Positions 11,378 through 21,090 of a stretch of DNA of 64,000 nt are shown piece by piece (positions within the stretch are counted from its first letter, which is position 1; each line of letters starts with the position of its first letter). Source of the DNA: Prillingera fragicola (Eukaryota; Basidiomycota; Tremellomycetes; Trichosporonales; Trichosporonaceae); the NCBI GenBank assembly GCA_002335605.1, contig BEDY01000004.1, positions 558,001 through 622,000 of the forward strand, given 5' to 3'. Position numbers and translations under genes: made by a program. The notes beneath the pieces are model-generated. The model did not search any database, was not told where the DNA came from, and saw nothing but the letters and a program-made list of their open reading frames with translations.

Positions 11378-13479
11378 TTAAGAAATGACCATTGCCTCTG
11401 ACCGGTCGTCACCCGTCGTGCGCTCGTAAGCTTTTGTCGCGAAATACCTGTCTTGTCAGCGGCGTTCCCGATTGTTCGTGCCATAGACTTACCTGACATC
11501 GGCGTCGGGGTCCTCCTGTAGCTCTCTCAAGGTAGGCAGGATGCGGCGCTGGATAAGGTCCTGGCCCTCGGGGTCGTTGGCGAGAACGGCGGCCAGAGTC
11601 TCCAGGCACTTCGCAACGTTGAACCTGATGTTGGGAATAGGGTCCTTGACGAGCTGCAGCGCGGCGTCGAGGACAGTGTCGCGAATAATGGCAGTGTCCA
11701 GCGAGGGTGCCATGGTCTGGATGTCAGCATTATTGCAGGCAAACGTCACTCACAGTTATAGCAAAGATGGTGGTCATGCGGTACAGGTAGTTGGGGTGCT
11801 CGCCCATCATGAGCACCTTGGGGATAATGGTGGTGCGTGCCCACTCGACACCAAAGACATCGGTGAGCTTCTTGAGGTTGATGGTGGCAGCCTCACGAAT
11901 GCTGAACACCGAGTCACCGAGCCACGACATGCAGAGCTTGCTGAGCTCGTCGTCAAAGAACTGGACACCAAGCTGGGTCGCGAGCAGAGGAATGTACTCG
12001 ATGATAGCCTGGCGGACACGCCACTGCTTGTCACCGGCAAGCTCCATGATGGCGGGGAGGAGAGCCTGCGAGAGGCGCTCGATGCCAATGACAGTGTTGA
12101 CCTGCTCGAGCTTTGAGATGAGGTTGAGACGGACGTCGCTGAACTCGTCCTTGAGGAGGTGGAGGAACAGGGGGAGGAGCTGCTCGATAGTCGCATCCTT
12201 GCCGAGGAGGGGTGCAAGGCCTGAGATCTGCATGGCAAGGGCGGCACGGACATGCTGGTTGGCGTCGCTGGCAAGCTCACGGACGCAAGGAAGCAGACGC
12301 GAGAGGATGACCTCACGGTCAACAAGTTTGGCAAAGCCTGGAACCTGGCCGGCAGCAGCAGTGCGAACCTCGGCCTCATTGTCCTTGAGGAGACTGACGA
12401 ACGCGCCAACAAGCTCCTCACGAACAATCTCGGGACCAACGCTCTCGGCAAGACCGACAAACTCGTTGGCAGCCATGTAACGGACACGCCAGCTCTTGTC
12501 GGCAACGCTTGCGCGCAAGGGCTCAAGAAGGTGCTCCTTGGTCTCCTCGTTGGAGAGGTTGGAGGCAAGCGCAATAAGGTCGGGAATGGTCAGGAGACGG
12601 ACCGAGTCCTGGTCATCACCAGCAAGACGGCGGTAAAGAGGGATCATGTCAGAGACGAGGAGCTGGTGCTGGCTGGGAACCGAGGCGACGGCCTTGGCGA
12701 ACGGCTACGCGTTGTCAGTACAGATTCTGGAAGAATTACCATGGTGGACTCACTCCGAGAGCGCGGGCAGCAGCACGGCGGACCATGGGAGTGTCGTCGG
12801 CAACGAGCGAGGCGAACAGACGGCGCATCTCTTCCTGGGCCTCGGATGAGGCAGCGGGGTAAGCCGCGGCAAACAACGCACAAGCCGAGGTGCGCGAGGT
12901 GAACCAGTCGCCGTTGGCGAGACGACGGAGGAGGGGGACAAAGTGCTCGTCGATAGCCTGAGGCGAGAGGACGGCTGAGATGGTGGAGATGGACTCGGCA
13001 GCCTGTGGTGTCAGCGATGCTCCAGACCTCGAGCCGAGCAAAGACCTACCTTGTCACGAACGAGCGTCTCCTCGACAGCGGCGAGGTTCTCAAGCGGACC
13101 AAGGATCGTCCATGCGTACGCCTTTCCGCCGACGTACTCAACAAAAGATCCCAGCTCCTCGGCAAGCACAAGGAGGACCTCGTCCTCGTCATCAAGCTGG
13201 TCCTGCACACGCGTCAGTTTTCACGTCCATCATGTTGGGTCGTCCTCGCGCGCGCGCCACACATTTGGCACCGTTTGCGCCGCCGTAGAAACCCCGACAA
13301 AAACATACCTGGAGGAAAGGCAGCAGCTCGTCGCGGGTGCGCGCGGGGCCGAGCGCTAGGGCAATGGTGCTCAGGCGGCGGATAGAGCTGAGACGGAGCA
13401 CGACGTCATCCGACTTGAGCTCATCCATGAGCAGATGGATGGGGTAGAGCGAGCCCGCTTGGGCCGAGGGCGACGACAT
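11378..13479 (-). CDS. TPD3: Protein phosphatase 2A scaffold subunit A (PR65, Tpd3/Paa1 type)
   Basis: Structural A subunit that holds the PP2A catalytic and regulatory B subunits together. The start is at 13479 ([20 protein letters not shown]). HEAT repeats run through the whole protein, e.g. [62 protein letters not shown] and [20 protein letters not shown]. It has about five introns. The last coding exon is short (11447-11378) and is only found by splicing 11492-11448 out; it restores the conserved end [13 protein letters not shown] and stops at 11380-11378. Length is close to 600 residues, as expected for a 15-repeat PR65. Acts in cytoplasm and nucleus. It lies tandem to and downstream of the Hsp110 gene, with 0.7 kb between them. 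Confidence 0.95.
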
Positions 13480-14190
13480 TGTGAGTTGGAGGTGGGATCA
13501 ACGCGTGGTGGTCGAGGGTTGATGGGAGGATTGGAATGTGATGCGACGGGAGAGAAGAGGAGGGGGGGAACGGGATCGCGCTCGTGGGGTTGGCCTTGTG
13601 TTTGCGGCGTTGGTGGGTGGGGCGTCGGTGACGGGAGGGGAGGGAGTAGGGAGGAGGACAAGAGATGCGCGATTGTATAGAGCTGCCCCTTTGTTTGCAA
13701 GAGTGAAAGGTTGGAGAGCGAGCGAGGATGATTGCAGTCGTCGTGGTGAGCGTGGTAGCGGCTGCCGCCTGGCTGCTGGCACAGTGACACCACCCGCCCA
13801 GCAGTGCACAGTCTGATGCCGCGCGCCCTTGCTTCCGCCCTGGCCCAACACCGCGGCGCGTCTATTAGTTTATTCATGCACCTTACTTTAGTGTTGGGTG
13901 TGGTGGTCAGTGGACCTGATCGCCCGCGCACCAAGGACAATGCCGCGGCACTTTGCCCGTGTGGCACTAGACTTCCCTATGTTGATGTTCAAAGCATGCA
14001 TGTGCAGAGCCACCATGCAGGCACTTCAGCAGCGGCAACGCAGCGGCAGCCAACCATGCAGAAATGCAGAACGACCTCTTTCCAACTAGATACTACTACT
14101 ACCTAGAGTACTGCAACCCACGCTAACAGATGACAGTGCATTCTATCCACTCTTATACACATCACAGACACCAAACTAGAGGCGCATCGT
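13480..14190. other. Intergenic region: TPD3 promoter and SSE1 3' end
   Basis: About 0.7 kb between two minus-strand genes. The part next to the TPD3 start (13500-13670) is rich in G and A on the plus strand, hence pyrimidine-rich on the sense strand, as is common around fungal transcription starts. No gene is supported. Confidence 0.6.
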
Positions 14191-16748
14191 CTAGTCGACG
14201 TCCATCTCCTCGACGGCGGGCTCGTCGGTGTCCATCTTCTCCTCCTTGGGGGTCTCGGTGCCGGGAGTCTCGACCTTGGCGGTCTTGGGCTTGGGGCGGT
14301 TCATGATCGAGGCGCAGAAGTACTGGGTCTCCTCGGTGCGCTTCCTGATCTCCTCCGAGGTGATGATGGGGTTGACGTTCTTGGGCTTCTCGGCCTGGCG
14401 GGCGAGCTTGTCCTCGAGCCAGTGCTGGGTGGTGGCAGCCTTCTCGATGACCTTCTGCTTCTCGGCCTCCTCGACGTGGGCGTACTTCTCCTCGCCGTTC
14501 TGGGCCTGGCTCAGGAAGTTGTTGCAGACCTCACGGCACGCAGCGGCGGCCTTGGGGCGGTCCTCAGTCTCATTGTAGCGGAGCGAGATCTGGTTGCCAA
14601 TCTTCTGGAGAGCCTCGAGCTTGGCGACGTAGGCCGACTTGTTGGCGTCCTCACCCTCCTCGGAGTAGAGCCAGTCCTCAGCCTCGGAGAGGCCCTTGAG
14701 GAGCTCCTCCTTCTCGGCGGCCTGGGCGTAAGGAGCCCAGCGGCCGTCGAGCCTGTCACGGGTGTCGTAAACGTACTCCTCAAGAGCGTTCTTGCGCTCC
14801 TCAGTCTCCTGGACAAGCTTGTCCGACGAGTGCATCTTGCCCTCGTCCTCCTGCCAGTTGTCGACAATGTTGGTGGGGAGCGAGTTGTACTGGGACGAAA
14901 CCTGGTAGTCACCCTTGCGCTGGAGCTTCTTGACCATCTTCTTCTCCTCAACCTTGTCCTCGCCCTCGCCGGTGGTAACAGTCTCCTCAACCTCGACCTC
15001 CTCGACGGCGTAGGCACTCTCAAAGTTCATGATGCCGTGCAGGTTAAGACGGGCCTTGACCTTGACGCAAGCAAGCTCGCCCGAGGCAGTCTTCTCAACA
15101 CCCTTGACGGTGTACTTGCCAATGTAGGGGTTGGTGCCCTTGGGGATGTTGGCGCCGGGGGCGTACTTGGCCTCAAGCTCAAAGGGTCCACCACGGTAGA
15201 AGGTGAGGATCTTGGTCGAGGGGATGGCGTTGCCCTTGGGGAAGACGACAAGCTCAGTGTCCTCGTCGGGGTTGCCGGCCTCCTTGGCCCACGAAACCTC
15301 GATGGGGTAGGGGGTGATGTCGTGAACAGCAAACTCACGGACACGGAAGACGGGCGAGAGCGAAGCGCAAGCAAAGGTGGCACCGCGAGCAATAGCCTCC
15401 TCCTGGTTGAGGGTGAAGCTGAGGGGCTTGCCAAAGAACTCCTGGAGACGCTCCTTGATGGCGGGGATACGGGTCGAGCCACCAACAAGCTCAATGGAGT
15501 CAACCTCCTCCTTGGAGAGGCCGGCGGCGGAGAGGGCCTCCTCGAGGGGGCCGCTGAAGCGGTTGAGGAGAGGGGCAATGAGAGCCTCAAACTGGTCACG
15601 GGTGAGCGAGCCCGAAGCGTCAACGTCGTTCATGAGCGACTCGACGTTGATGGGAGCCTCGGCGTTGGCGGAGAGGACCTTCTTGATGCGCTCGCAGCCG
15701 GCGGTGAGACGGAAGACGGCCTTGGGCGACGAGAGAACGTCAATCTTGTACTTGGCGTTGAACTCCTTGGCAAAGTGCTGGACAAGAGCGTAGTCAAAGT
15801 CACGGCCACCAAAGTTGCGGTCGTAGGCAGTTGACTTGACGGTGAGCTGGCCCTTGGAGAAGGCAACAACCGAGACCGAGTAGTTGGAGTGGCCGACGTC
15901 AACAAAGACGACGTGACGGGGCTTGCTGGCGTCCTCGGGGAGGTCAGCCTTGGTGATACCGTAGCCGAGGGCGACGGCGGTGGTGTCGTTGATCAGGCGG
16001 AGAGGGTTAAGGCCGGCAAGCTGGGCGGCGTCGAGGAGGGCACGACGCTGGACGTCGGTATACCATCCGGGGACGGCAATGACAACATCCGAGATGACCT
16101 GCTTGAGCTCGGCGGCGGCAGTGTCACGGAGCTTGCCAAGGTAGGCACCGGTGAGCTGGGTGAACGAGAGGCTAGTGTCCTCGCCAAGGTACTTGACCTT
16201 GACACCGACCTGGCCCGAGACGTCGACAATCTCGGCGTTGATAAACTTCTTCTCGTACTCGGCGATCTCGGGGTCGGCAGCAGAGCGACCGATGAGACGC
16301 TTGAGCGAGCCAACAGTGTTCTTAAAGTTGGAGGTCTCGGCAGTCTTGGCGGCCTCACCAATCAGACGCTGGCGGGGGGTGAACGAGACGAGCGAGCTGT
16401 GGAATATAAAAGCAAGAGGACCGAGAGCGAAAACATTGAGCAGGGGGACATTTGTGGTTAGCGCGAGGTTGTCCGGGAGGCAGCGATCAAAACTTACGGA
16501 GTAGCACGGTTCGAGACCTCGTTGGTGATGATGTCGATACCGCGGTGACGGGCGACACCAATCTTGGACGAAAGGTTACCGATATCGATTCCGACAACGC
16601 TCTGAGCAAAAGGTCAGTGAAATGTTGAAACGGACGAGGAGCAACGACTGCCGCGCGGGGACGAGGAGAAATGTTGGGAGATGGAGATGGGGGAGGGCAG
16701 GGAGGATGGCCGCTGTGGTTTGTTGCTGCATGGGGTACTTACAGCCAT
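14191..16748 (-). CDS. SSE1: Hsp110-family chaperone (Sse1/Msi3 type)
   Basis: Nucleotide exchange factor for cytosolic Hsp70 and a holdase. The start is at 16748. The first coding exon is only 6 nt (ATG GCT, 16748-16743), followed by introns 16742-16602 and 16497-16397; 771 residues in all. Spliced N-terminus: MASVVGIDIGNLSSKIGVAR. Seen: actin-like ATPase fold motifs (IDIGN at the start, VFVDVGHSNYSVSVV near 200, ELVGGSTRIPAIKERL near 335), a substrate-binding beta domain, then a long acidic insertion (VEEVEVEETVTTGEGEDKVEE) and an extended helical C-terminus ending EEMDVD. Ordinary Hsp70s have a shorter C-terminus and end in EEVD, so Hsp110 fits better. A degenerate four-unit heat-shock-element-like array (TTC/GGG/TTC/GAT spaced by 5) lies at 16983-17002, too weak to call. 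Confidence 0.95.
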
Positions 16749-17545
16749 TTTGAGAGAGTATACTTTTGTGATAGGGGAGAGAGTCTATGCAGAAGCCAAG
16801 TGAGGTGCTCCGGTATTAAGTGGAGATGGGGGACAAGGCAAGGACTGATGGGTTCAAGTTCGGCCGTTGGCTGCTGGCTGGCTGGCTGGGTGCTGGCTGG
16901 GTGCTGCCTGGCTGGGTGGTGAGCCTGGCTGGGTGCGCTGGCTGACCCTGCTCTGCCTGGCTGGCAGCAGCCTGCGTCAGTCCTTCCAGGGCGTTCGAGA
17001 TTGCACTACCAAAAAAAATAGATTCTTATCAGAGGAAAATAAAAGCAATGTCGTGGACTTTTCTAGTAATGTACACCTTATGTTACGTAAATTTTGACAC
17101 GTGGCCAGACATTATATTGCAGCTTAACTTGACCCCCTCTTTTGGCCGAGATCGTCTTGATCTTGCGGCTGGCGTTGTGGCGCATCTGTGCCTCCCCGGC
17201 TGATACCATCCAATGGTCCATCCATGCCATAACAATCACCGGACCTGGCATTCTCAACATGGCTTCAACAGGGCAAAGCCTACACACCTTTGCACTCGCA
17301 ATGTGGCTGAAGGCCACCAGGGCTCCCTTCAGTATTCAATGTCGTGAGCGCCGTGCGGCCAACCGGCAGGCTATTAGAAGCAACTCACACCCGCAGCATG
17401 ACTAGCCGTACCCAGCGCCGACAGGCCACCAAGGCCAAGCTGACAGATGCAGTTCTCTCTTCCCATCTCGTTTCCTCTCTCTTACCCACTACTCACAACG
17501 CTCTGGTAGCGATTGACTCTTGCGGCTGGACCGGTCAACTTCCCA
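16749..17545. other. Divergent region between SSE1 and the DPBB protein gene
   Basis: About 0.8 kb. Holds the SSE1 promoter, including the CTGG-rich tract (16866-16975), a degenerate heat-shock-like array (16983-17002), an AT-rich stretch around 17008-17095 and one CACGTG at 17098-17103. The ORFs here look spurious. Confidence 0.6.
16866..16975. repeat. CTGG/CCAG-rich low-complexity tract upstream of SSE1
   Basis: Many interrupted copies of GCTGG and CTGGCTGG (CCAGC on the SSE1 sense strand), 118-227 bp upstream of the SSE1 start codon. Similar tracts occur upstream of LRG1, GEM1 and the gene at 59461. Confidence 0.8.
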
Positions 17546-18405
17546 ATGCTCGCCTTGCCCCTCCTCGCTCTCCTCCCTCTGATGGCAGCGGCGCCGGCGT
17601 CGTTCAGCCAAGGGGGCCACATGTTGGGCCGAACCCATCTCACTCTCGATGGCACTGGCCCACCGACGTTCAAGCACTTTGGGCAGCGTACACGAGTGCT
17701 TTCTTCCCGTCACATCGCAAAGGCTGAGAATGGCGGAGGGAGACGCAGACGCAAGGTCAAGCGCAAGACAATCCGAAAGCGCCAAGCTCCCGGATGCACG
17801 AGTAGCAGTGCGAATTCAACGTTGCACACCTCGACGACTGCTGGTCCGTCGTCGAGTTTCTCTACGGTCGAATCAACCTCGGCCGTTCCAACCCCAACGA
17901 CATCCTCGGCGCCGCCAGCCCAAACCACACCCACGACAGTGGACCGAGCCGGCATCGGACCCTTCCGCGGGGAAGGCACCTGGTACGATGTCGGCCTGTC
18001 CGCATGTGGCACCTATGACAAGGAAACCATGCCCGTGAGTCTTCCCCCTTAAGCACCTCTGACCTCAGGTCGTCGCAATGTCAGAGTACCTCTTCGACAG
18101 CTGGCCGGGCTTCAACGGGGAGAATCCAAACAACAATCCAATCTGCGGCCACCACCTCAATGTGACCTGTAAGTAGTCTCACTTTTACAAACGCTGACGC
18201 AACAGACGGCGGCAAGACAATCACAGTCGAGGTCACGGACCGCTGCCCCGGCTGTTCGGAACGGTCTCTCGACCTCTCCAAGACTGCGTTCCAGTACCTA
18301 GCTCCGCTCACCGTTGGGCGGTTCGATTCCTCCAATTCCGAGCTCGAGTGGAAGTGGGTCGACGGGTACGGCCGCCTTCCCGAGCGGGCCGTTGGGTCGG
18401 ACTAG
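17546..18405 (+). CDS. Secreted double-psi beta-barrel (RlpA/barwin/expansin-like) protein
   Basis: The start ATG at 17546 opens a signal peptide (MLALPLLALLPLMAAAPA). A propeptide-like region ends in a strongly basic block (GRRRRKVKRKTIRKRQAPG) containing Lys-Arg sites suited to Kex2-type cleavage. A Ser/Thr/Pro-rich linker follows (likely O-glycosylated), then the C-terminal barrel: GEGTWYDVGLSACGTYDKETMP, then after an intron VVAMSEYLFDSWPG, then after a second intron TITVEVTDRCPGCSERSLDLS. The DRCPGC and LDLSKTAFQYL motifs are typical of fungal RlpA-like proteins. Stop at 18403-18405; about 260 residues. The family is secreted and includes stress- or fruiting-induced cell-wall proteins and protease inhibitors. 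No expansin cellulose-binding domain is present; the exact role is unknown. Confidence 0.88.
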
Positions 18406-18985
18406 ATCCTCCGCCGATGCTCTGCTGCCTCCTTGGGCAGTTCCTCCTGGTGAGGCGCTCCCGGTGAAGCGCTCCAGCTCGCACGCACGTTGTAGTCTGC
18501 GAGTCGGCGTCTGCTGTCCGTATATATTGTAGTTTAGGGGTCTTATGCAAGCCTCGGTGCGAATGTTGACTCTGCGCTTGCACGAATGTGCTTGATCGCC
18601 ACCCAATGGAGACGATTGCTGGAATCGATCGGCGACTGCCGAACATGATGACATCACAGACCACCACCCAAACGTGTTGTTCACCGCTCTGGTGTTCACA
18701 TTGCACTTGTTCTATGGATCTATGTGATATAGTGAATATGCATACCAGGTTGGGGAATGAACGTGGTAGCAGCCGAGCGGCCATGCAGTGCGGGCCATCG
18801 CTCGGGTCGCTGTTGTTGCGATGGACATCGGCAACTCGGTCCGGAGAGGAATGTCACGAGCGTGATCGCGGCTTGACGCTGATATCAACGGTGTATTTAA
18901 TGCTCTCGACTTTGTTCCCTGTATTTCTCATATCTCCATCTCGACTCTCCAGGCGAGCTATCCATCGACATCGACGACTCGAGCC
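18406..18985. other. Intergenic region upstream of the histidine phosphatase gene
   Basis: About 0.6 kb with the 3' end of the DPBB gene and the promoter of the next gene. A TATTTAA at about 18893 lies about 90 bp before the ATG and could be a TATA-like element. No gene is supported. Confidence 0.5.
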
Positions 18986-20545
18986 ATGCAGCGGTCATCC
19001 AGCAGCACTCTCCTGTGCAAGCCGGCTCTCCAGACGGACGAGCGCCGCGCCGGCGCCAGCACCCGCGCACTGAAACGCACAGCCAGCGCCGTCGGTCTCG
19101 GTCTCATGTGTATTGTCGCCACACTGGCAATCCTCCCACTGGCATTCACGACGGCTCAGCAGCGTAACCCCCTGGCCGTTAACCTGACTGCCCGCAACAA
19201 TGGCGGAGCTGTCGGCCAGGCCGCCGACGCGTTTCACGGCAAGACGCTCTCGCCTAGCAACATTTCCGTTGTCACTGGCTTGTTCATCCAGGATGACCCC
19301 AGCTTTAACGCAACGGGTTACGATTTGCTCAAGGACAGCTTTGGGTTGATTGACAAGAGCGAGAACCGCTGGCGCAACTTTACCGAGTGAGCAAGTGGTG
19401 GTGGAGGTAGCTGACGAGAAAGGTACATCACAAAGCTCAACAAGGAGGCCGACGAGCACACTACTTACAAGGTCGTCTATCTTGCGCGTCATGGCCAGGG
19501 ATATCACAATGCTGTATGCTATCTTGCCTGTGATTTTCCAGAGCTGACACTCCAGGCTGAGACCCTCTACGGCACCCCGGCATGGAACTGCTACTGGTCG
19601 CTCCTTGACGGCGATGGCAACACGACTTGGGTGGGTCCTCATGCTCAGCCAAGCTAACCGTCCAGTCTGACGCAACGCTCACCGACCTCGGCATTGCTCA
19701 AGCTGAGGCAGCCAATGCAGGCTGGAAGGAGCAGCTCAAGGCAGACATCCCCCTCCCTCAAGTCCTGTACTCGTCGCCCATGCGCCGGTCCGCCAGCACC
19801 CTCAACATTACCTGGCACGACATTCTTCTCAACAAGGACGGCTACACTCCCATGGTGCGCCTCCATCCAAGACTCCCACTGACACACCCAGATCAAGGAA
19901 AACTGGCGCGAGTCCATCGGCCTCCACACCTGCGACCGCAGGAGCAACAAGTCTCTCATCGCAGAGACCTACCGTACGCCTCCGCCTCCAGCACAGCTAA
20001 CCCCCAGCCGGCTGGGACTTTGAGCCCTCGTTCACAGAACACGACCTGCAGTGGGACGCAGTCTACCAAGAATCCTCCGTCCAGGAAGCCACACGTATCC
20101 GCCAGATGCTCCTCGAGCTGTTCGCGACCGACCCCCGCACCTTCATCTCAGTCACGGCGCACTCGGGCGTCATCAACGCCTTCTTCGCCGCAACAGGCCA
20201 CCAGACCTTTGGCGTGCAGACCGGCGGCTTTGTCCCCATTGTCGTGAGTACCCCCTCTCCACTATGTGACGCTGACAAGGCAAGCTCAAGGCCGTCTCCT
20301 CCCCCCACGCGACCTTTAACTTTATCACCCGCGGCCAGTCCCAGACTGCCCCCCTGTGCACCGCCGACCCGACCAGTGCCGTCCAGTCCCCCGCTACCGT
20401 GACTGTTGCGCCGACATGGTACCCTGCGTGCGCTACGGGTACTGGCGTCACGACGTCGGCTGCTGCGCCCACCGGGTGTCTTGCGAGTCCTGTGACCGTT
20501 GGTAGTGGGTCGGCTGCGGCTACTGCGACGTCGTCGGCCAAGTAG
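18986..20545 (+). CDS. Membrane-anchored histidine phosphatase (phosphoglycerate mutase-like superfamily)
   Basis: The start ATG at 18986. A basic N-terminus is followed by one hydrophobic segment (GLGLMCIVATLAILPLAF, residues about 37-55), so it is a type II membrane or secreted protein. The catalytic core starts with YLARHGQGYHN (RHG motif, nucleophilic His), then TDLGIAQAEAA, LYSSPMRRSASTL (second Arg) and VTAHSGVINAF (second His). About six short introns, one of 36 nt after residue ~134. The C-terminus is Ala/Thr/Ser-rich and ends at 20543-20545. The branch of the superfamily with RHGxGxHN is common in fungi and acts on small phosphorylated metabolites; the substrate here cannot be told. 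About 0.6 kb downstream of the DPBB gene on the same strand; convergent with LRG1. Confidence 0.88.
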
Positions 20546-21090
20546 AAAGTACAGGGAGGGTGGATAGAGATAGATGGGAGATTATGTCAGGATTTAATAT
20601 GTCTGAAAAAGTAGATGGCAAAAGGGGATGAATCACAGAGTACACGCGTCAGTACTCGTCATCGCTAGCAACCGAATGCATCGGTGCGGCACCAGGGCCG
20701 AAAAAAGTACGGCGAATACGTGATACAGACCAATGGGTATTGGCAGGATATCGAATGCGGGGGTTTGCACGGGGAGAAGTCGGGAGGGGTTCAGGTGGTT
20801 TGGCTGAGCAGATGTCAAGAAAGACAACGGGAGGGCAAGACGCGCGGGGGAGCGGCGACGGCGGCGGCGGCGGTGGCGAGAGGTGCAGGGGAAATGAGGA
20901 CGGCCTGGCGAGCGCGCACCGCAGACAATCTGCGGCGGTTGTTTTTAGAAAAACAAGCGAAAAAATCAATAAAAAAAGGTAGAGAAAAGCAATGCGGGCG
21001 TTAAGGGCGTGAGAGCAAAGGGTATCGAAGGCTCGGAGAGTCCATAGTGGAGATATAAGGTGAAGGTGTAAATGAAGGGCGCAATGTCGA
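20546..21090. other. Convergent 3' region between the phosphatase gene and LRG1
   Basis: About 0.5 kb of 3' sequence from both genes. It holds a GGC-rich stretch around 20850-20880 and an A-rich stretch around 20950-20980. No gene is supported. Confidence 0.55.

Noticed and set aside
14422..15834. 470-codon open frame antisense to the Hsp110 gene
   Set aside because: Leu/Val/Gly-rich product with no domain; arises because the opposite strand uses C/G-ending codons strongly. A shadow of SSE1.
16983..17002. Heat shock element upstream of SSE1
   Set aside because: Only two of four 5-bp units match exactly; too degenerate to call, though the gene is expected to be heat-inducible.
18318..18332. 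B-box-like GGTTCGATTCC
   Set aside because: Falls inside the DPBB protein coding exon (GRFDSSN) and has no A-box upstream.
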